In this document: positions 6,189-9,534 of the stretch, in pieces
How positions within the stretch are numbered: the stretch's first letter is position 1
Layout of the letters: each line of letters opens with the position of its first letter
Source of the DNA: an uncultured bacterium
GTDB taxonomy: Bacteria; Desulfobacterota; Desulfobulbia; Desulfobulbales; Desulfobulbaceae
NCBI GenBank assembly: GCA_903842475.1
Contig: CAIMMA010000752.1
Span: 1 to 9,534, forward strand
DNA: 9,534 bases
Direction of reading: 5' to 3'
Notes under the pieces: generated by a model
Seen by the model: the letters and a program-made list of their open reading frames with translations, nothing else
What the model was told of the DNA's origin: nothing
Databases searched by the model: none
Position numbers and translations under genes: made by a program

Positions 6189-8861
6189 CTACCCGAGCTT
6201 GATAAGCGCACCGTTAAGCGAAACGCTCCCGGCGGGGCAGTTGATCTCTAAACTGTTACTTGCCTTAAGCGTCGTACTGATCCCGCCATCCAAGGTGAGC
6301 CCCGCAGTTGATGTGACAGAAGCGCTGCCTTCCGATTTCAGCAAAAGAGATTGCATGGCGGTCATCTTATTGGTCAGTCCCAGGCTGCTTATGGTTCCGC
6401 TCATAGCGCTATTGCTTATGTTACCTGTTGTTGCTGTGTTGCTTATATCCTCCACCTCTGCTGTGTTGGTGATGCCGCCGGCGGTGGCCGTATTGCTGAT
6501 GCCGCCTGTTACCGCTGTGTTGCTGATGCCGCCGGCGGTCGCCGTATTGGTGATGCCGCCAGCGATTGCCGTGTTGGTGATGCCGCCAAGTGTTGCCGTA
6601 CTCTCAATCCCTCCCACCATGGCTGTCATTGAGATACCGGTCAGGAGTGCTTCCATCTTGATTTCGGGTGATTTTATCTCGATTTCCGTTAGGCCCATCT
6701 CTATGGTTGATGCATAGGTCAGTTTTTCAGCGGCTTTGAACACTGTAGAGTTTGCATATATGCAAAGCAGAGTGTTGATCACCATGATGGCCTCATTGAC
6801 AGTAGTAATTTCAGCAGCCGATGCCTTCGATGCCTTGCCCATGGCCGTCGCGAGTACGCTTGAAGCCGCAGTCAGCACAAGGATGGCTGCCACCGAAGCT
6901 GCAATCGCGGGTGACTCCCCTCCTGCCTTGATCAGCACTGACGTCTGTCCGGTCAACTCATTCTCCGCACAGATGGTACAAACATCACCGTTATAGTACT
7001 CAACGGTGTTGGCAACAGTCAGATCCATCTTGGTGCCGAGAAAGATCTCCATCGCTGCGCCTGCTGTGATCGATGTTTCCGTTCCTAGCAATATATCGTT
7101 AGCCGCGCCGATCGTGACCTCCGTACATTCCCCCAAGGTCAACGAATTCTCCCAGGCGCTGGTTATTTCGATCCCTGCTCCGGTATAGATAGAAACACCG
7201 GAGTTTGCTTCCTCTTCCTCCTGTTCGGTTTTTTCCTTCTCCAGTTCAGTATTGATCTCGTTAATCTGGTCCTGCAGTTCCTGGTTTGTTGGCGGTTCAG
7301 TCTCGCTGGTCGCACTGACAAGGCCCAACCGGAACGAAGTGTTGCTTTTCGGCGTCTGCAGCAGCATCCCTTCGCTGCCCTGCTGATCCTCCATGTGCAG
7401 TTTGTTGCCCCCGGCAGTGGTGATCCGGCTCTGGGTGGCATTTGCCGAATTTATCGGGCTGGGGGTGATCGGATTCGGTACCGCAGAGGCGATGATCGGC
7501 CGGTCCGGGTCGCCGTCTATAAAGGTCAGCAGCACCTCGGTCCCCTTGTGCAACGGAAAGTGCATGCCATGGTTTTCGCCGGCATAGGGCTGCGCCATCC
7601 GCAGCCAGGAGGAGGCCTTGCCGCCCATGGCGCTGTTCAGGTCAAAGGGCAGGATCACCTTGTACCGCCCCTGATTATCCACCTCGGCGTATTGCCCGCT
7701 TCCGGCCGCATCGATGTGGGCGTTCATTGTTCCGGAAATACGGGACTTTTCCGTGACCCGCTCAGGCCGGAACTGGTTGCTGGAGCTGATCGCGGTGAAA
7801 CTGTTGTGGTAGAATGAGGATTGTTCGCGGGTGGAGCCGGCTGCGCCCAGCCCGGAGGTGAAGAGGAAGGTCTGGTCGCCATGGTGGGTCAGGTCGGTGG
7901 TCAGATAGGTGTCGTTAAAATCGGCGCGATTATGGCCAGCCAGTTGAAAAAGGTATCCCGGCCGCAGGTAGGGAATCAGGCTCTCCCCTTGAAAAAGCCG
8001 CGCCCGGCAGATGAGCGCCTCGGCGCGTACCTTTGCCAACTGGGCCCCCTCCTCGGGGGTGGAGAAATGCTCGCCGTAGATGAAGACATCGCCAAAGCCC
8101 AGTTTGGCAACCACGTGTTCCACGGACAGTTCCAGCGAGGGCTTGCGGTAGTTGTAATCCTTCAACAGCACCCGTGCCGGCAGCATCTTTTGGCTGCAGA
8201 CCAGCGATTTGACAACCTCCTCTCGGGAGGCTTCATCCAGCCCCGATGTCTGGGTGTAATAGACCTTCTTCCCCTCGGCCATGACCGAGTGCAGCAGGGC
8301 CGTATCGGTTATAATGAGCTTTTCGCTCTCCGCGCCCTGCTCAAAATAATAATAGATGCCCTCCCGTTCCATCAGGCGGGAAATGAAGTTGTAGTGGCTT
8401 TCGTTGTACTGGCAGATATATTCATGCGGCTGGTATTGGCCGGTCAGCCGCAATTCATAGTCAAGGGTGGTCAGGCCGCCGTCTTGGAGGGCCGCTTCGA
8501 TAATCTGCGGGATGGTCTTGTCGAGAAAGATCTGGTTGTGGTAGGTCAGGGTCTGGCGCCAGAACGCCGGGGTCAGGACGGCCCGGTACTGGGTCAGCCC
8601 CTGAGCGGTTCCCATCTGTTCAAAGGCCGACAGCATGCCGTTAAAAACGATATTGCCGTCATCACGCAGAATCGTCAGCGTCACCCTGGACTGAATCACG
8701 CTTTCAAGATCAATCGCGTCGGTGTCCGAAACCAGGGTTACATCAAAATGGTATAGTTTTGAAAGCCCTTCCGCTCCGGTAAAACTGACCACGTCAAAGG
8801 TGTCCGCTGCCAGCGTTCCTGCCATTGAGGCAAAACTGAATTTTTTACCGATTGATGTCAT
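6189..8861 (-). CDS. vgrG: T6SS spike protein VgrG with extended, modified C-terminal stalk
   Basis: The product is 890 residues. Residues 1-350 are the gp27-like head, with the classic QYNESHYNFISRLMEREGIY followed by YYFE (151-174). Residues 380-462 are the gp5-like OB domain: DNQGRYKVILPFD, SSWLRMAQPYAGENHGMHFP, and GTEVLLTFIDGDPDRPIIAS. After the OB domain comes a stalk of about 425 residues with beta-helix-like strands. It contains a charged coiled-coil segment (526-552), a CTIC cysteine pair (628-631), a hydrophobic helical insert (651-702) and ten nonapeptide repeats (739-828). The end, NCPAGSVSLNGALIKLG, resembles ordinary VgrG tips. No recognised enzymatic effector domain is seen, and ordinary VgrGs are often shorter (roughly 600-750). 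A strong ribosome site 7 nt upstream fixes the ATG. VgrG trimerises and is expelled by the contractile sheath. The neighbours encode a PAAR-like tip and DUF3540 partner. Confidence 0.96.
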   Translation of the reverse strand: MTSIGKKFSFASMAGTLAADTFDVVSFTGAEGLSKLYHFDVTLVSDTDAIDLESVIQSRVTLTILRDDGNIVFNGMLSAFEQMGTAQGLTQYRAVLTPAFWRQTLTYHNQIFLDKTIPQIIEAALQDGGLTTLDYELRLTGQYQPHEYICQYNESHYNFISRLMEREGIYYYFEQGAESEKLIITDTALLHSVMAEGKKVYYTQTSGLDEASREEVVKSLVCSQKMLPARVLLKDYNYRKPSLELSVEHVVAKLGFGDVFIYGEHFSTPEEGAQLAKVRAEALICRARLFQGESLIPYLRPGYLFQLAGHNRADFNDTYLTTDLTHHGDQTFLFTSGLGAAGSTREQSSFYHNSFTAISSSNQFRPERVTEKSRISGTMNAHIDAAGSGQYAEVDNQGRYKVILPFDLNSAMGGKASSWLRMAQPYAGENHGMHFPLHKGTEVLLTFIDGDPDRPIIASAVPNPITPSPINSANATQSRITTAGGNKLHMEDQQGSEGMLLQTPKSNTSFRLGLVSATSETEPPTNQELQDQINEINTELEKEKTEQEEEEANSGVSIYTGAGIEITSAWENSLTLGECTEVTIGAANDILLGTETSITAGAAMEIFLGTKMDLTVANTVEYYNGDVCTICAENELTGQTSVLIKAGGESPAIAASVAAILVLTAASSVLATAMGKASKASAAEITTVNEAIMVINTLLCIYANSTVFKAAEKLTYASTIEMGLTEIEIKSPEIKMEALLTGISMTAMVGGIESTATLGGITNTAIAGGITNTATAGGISNTAVTGGISNTATAGGITNTAEVEDISNTATTGNISNSAMSGTISSLGLTNKMTAMQSLLLKSEGSASVTSTAGLTLDGGISTTLKASNSLEINCPAGSVSLNGALIKLG
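6378..6647 (-). repeat. Ten tandem 27-bp units encoding nonapeptide repeats in VgrG
   Basis: Residues 739-828 of VgrG split into ten nine-residue units, for example TLGGITNTA, IAGGITNTA, TAGGISNTA and VTGGISNTA. The core five (DNA 6459-6593) are nearly identical; outer units (LLTGISMTA, EVEDISNTA, MSGTISSLG) are degenerate. DNA copies share most positions, so the array probably grew by in-frame duplication. The pattern (Gly-Gly-Ile-Ser/Thr-Asn-Thr-Ala) suits a beta-helix stalk in which each unit adds a rung segment. Confidence 0.85.
6756..6911 (-). other. Hydrophobic helical insert within the VgrG stalk
   Basis: VgrG residues 651-702 comprise two apolar helix-like stretches, AIAASVAAILVLTAASSVLA (652-671) and EAIMVINTLLCIYA (690-703), joined by a small polar AGKAS-like linker. 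They sit between beta-helix-like strands and are unlike the Thr/Gly/Ile-rich stalk around them. They could form a membrane-active hairpin or a trimer-packing bundle; neither is shown. Confidence 0.6.
7206..7286 (-). other. Charged coiled-coil segment of VgrG
   Basis: Residues 526-552 are an uninterrupted polar helix beginning NQELQDQINEINTELEKEKT and continuing into a run of Glu. Leu/Ile fall at heptad-like spacing (L529, I533, I536, L540). It lies just after the OB domain and conserved linker, where a trimeric coiled coil would fit the spike's symmetry. Confidence 0.65.
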
Positions 8862-8868
8862 AGAACTG

Positions 8869-8874
8869 CTCCTT
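8869..8874 (-). promoter_or_regulatory. Ribosome binding site of vgrG
   Basis: AAGGAG on the minus strand, 7 nt before the ATG at 8861. It sits in the 26-nt gap after the upstream pentapeptide gene and is the best-matching ribosome site in the window. Confidence 0.85.
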
Positions 8875-8887
8875 GGTATTCGGTGCG

Positions 8888-9534
8888 TTATTCAGCGGCC
8901 CGTGCCTGTGCTCGTCTGAAATCCGTTCCCTGGATGTCGCTTGCCACTATCTTGGCGCCATAGAGATCCACACCGAACATGTTTGCCTGTTTCAGGTCAC
9001 AGTGATTAAGCCGCGCATGACGGAACGAGGCCTTGAAAAAATTGACCCCGCGCAGATCGCAGCTGGTCATGACCGCCTTCATAAAGTTGGCCCCCCGCGC
9101 GGTGGCATTGACCAGGTACACCCGCTCAAACCTAACCCTGCTGAAATCGGCGCCATCCAGCACGGCCCCGGCCATGCGGGCCCCGGAGAGGCGGGCCTGT
9201 TCCCAGCAGGAACGGGTCAGGTCGGCCCCGGAAAATAGGGCGGCAACAAGGTTGGTCTCCTTGCTGGCCCGTGAGGCGACCAAGATGGCCTTGCTGAAAT
9301 CAGCGCCTGTTCCTTGCACGCCGTCAAAGGTTGCCTGACAACCGTCTGCTTCGCTGAAGCAGGCGTGATCAAGGTTCGCGTCTGAGAAGTCAGCCGCCGT
9401 GATCACTGCCCTGTGCAAATTGGTGCCTGTCAGATCGGCCTTGGAAAAATTGGCACGAACAGCGGTCGATCCGGTAGCCTTGCATTCCTTAAGGGAGGCC
9501 TCGGCAAAAAGCGCCCCGGCAAGACAGGCCGTGG
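8888..9534 (-). CDS. Pentapeptide-repeat protein, C-terminal part (5' end off window)
   Basis: The frame is open through the right edge. The 214 visible residues include 38 codons upstream of the first candidate start (a TTG at 9418), so the gene begins outside the window. Almost the whole visible part is pentapeptide repeats: LFAEASLKE near the start, ADFSDANLD, ADFSKAILV, then CDLRGVNFF and ANMFGVDLYGAKI. The register shifts by one residue around SRASKETNL, unlike the perfect array in the second pentapeptide gene. It ends in a short basic/Ala tail (RAQARAAE) 26 nt before vgrG. In related T6SS clusters a DUF2169 domain fused to C-terminal pentapeptide repeats often precedes vgrG. That fits, but the DUF2169 part is not visible, so the fusion is a guess. 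A role as chaperone or adaptor for VgrG loading is possible. Confidence 0.9.
   Translation of the reverse strand, partial: TACLAGALFAEASLKECKATGSTAVRANFSKADLTGTNLHRAVITAADFSDANLDHACFSEADGCQATFDGVQGTGADFSKAILVASRASKETNLVAALFSGADLTRSCWEQARLSGARMAGAVLDGADFSRVRFERVYLVNATARGANFMKAVMTSCDLRGVNFFKASFRHARLNHCDLKQANMFGVDLYGAKIVASDIQGTDFRRAQARAAE

Noticed and set aside
6459..6593. Possible CRISPR array from the 27-bp periodicity
   Set aside because: The units abut with no unique spacers, and the array stays in frame within VgrG as a peptide repeat.
7821..8756. Long plus-strand open frame (311 codons) opposite vgrG
   Set aside because: It is antisense to the strongly recognisable VgrG head, has no recognisable domain, and is a typical shadow in GC-rich DNA.

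Overview
The window is accessory DNA from a GC-rich Gram-negative bacterium. All eight genes lie on the minus strand and read right to left as one tight operon. Gaps are 22 to 76 nt, and two junctions overlap by one base. The Gram-negative assignment rests on type VI secretion system (T6SS) spike genes and an outer-membrane-type lipoprotein. The style suggests a proteobacterium, perhaps a deltaproteobacterial (Geobacter-like) lineage, but that is only an impression. No promoter or convincing terminator lies inside the window. Transcription must start to the right of 9534 and continue past position 1.

In transcription order the genes are: (1) 9534-8888, the C-terminal part of a pentapeptide-repeat protein; (2) 8861-6189, VgrG spike protein with an elaborate C-terminal stalk; (3) 6150-5194, a second pentapeptide-repeat protein that is almost entirely one regular repeat array; (4) 5194-4508, a DUF3540 protein; (5) 4483-4082, a stand-alone PAAR-like (DUF4150) tip protein; (6) 4005-3232, a 257-residue protein I do not recognise; (7) 3232-1772, a protein that reads as a shortened TssB-TssC sheath fusion; (8) 1749-1, a lipoprotein with a CsgG/LpoB-like N-terminal domain and about twelve TPRs, cut by the left edge. 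There is no gene-free stretch over 100 bases.

The layout suggests a dedicated spike-assembly cassette. VgrG and DUF3540 would form trimeric spike parts and the PAAR-like protein would sharpen a tip. The pentapeptide proteins would be adaptors or cargo, and the TPR lipoprotein an envelope anchor or assembly factor. No classical toxin/immunity pair is visible. The most interesting points are the sheath-like fusion inside a spike operon, the unrecognised 257-residue protein beside it, the VgrG stalk (coiled coil, hydrophobic insert, ten nonapeptide repeats, lower GC), and the strict Leu/Phe alternation in the second pentapeptide protein.
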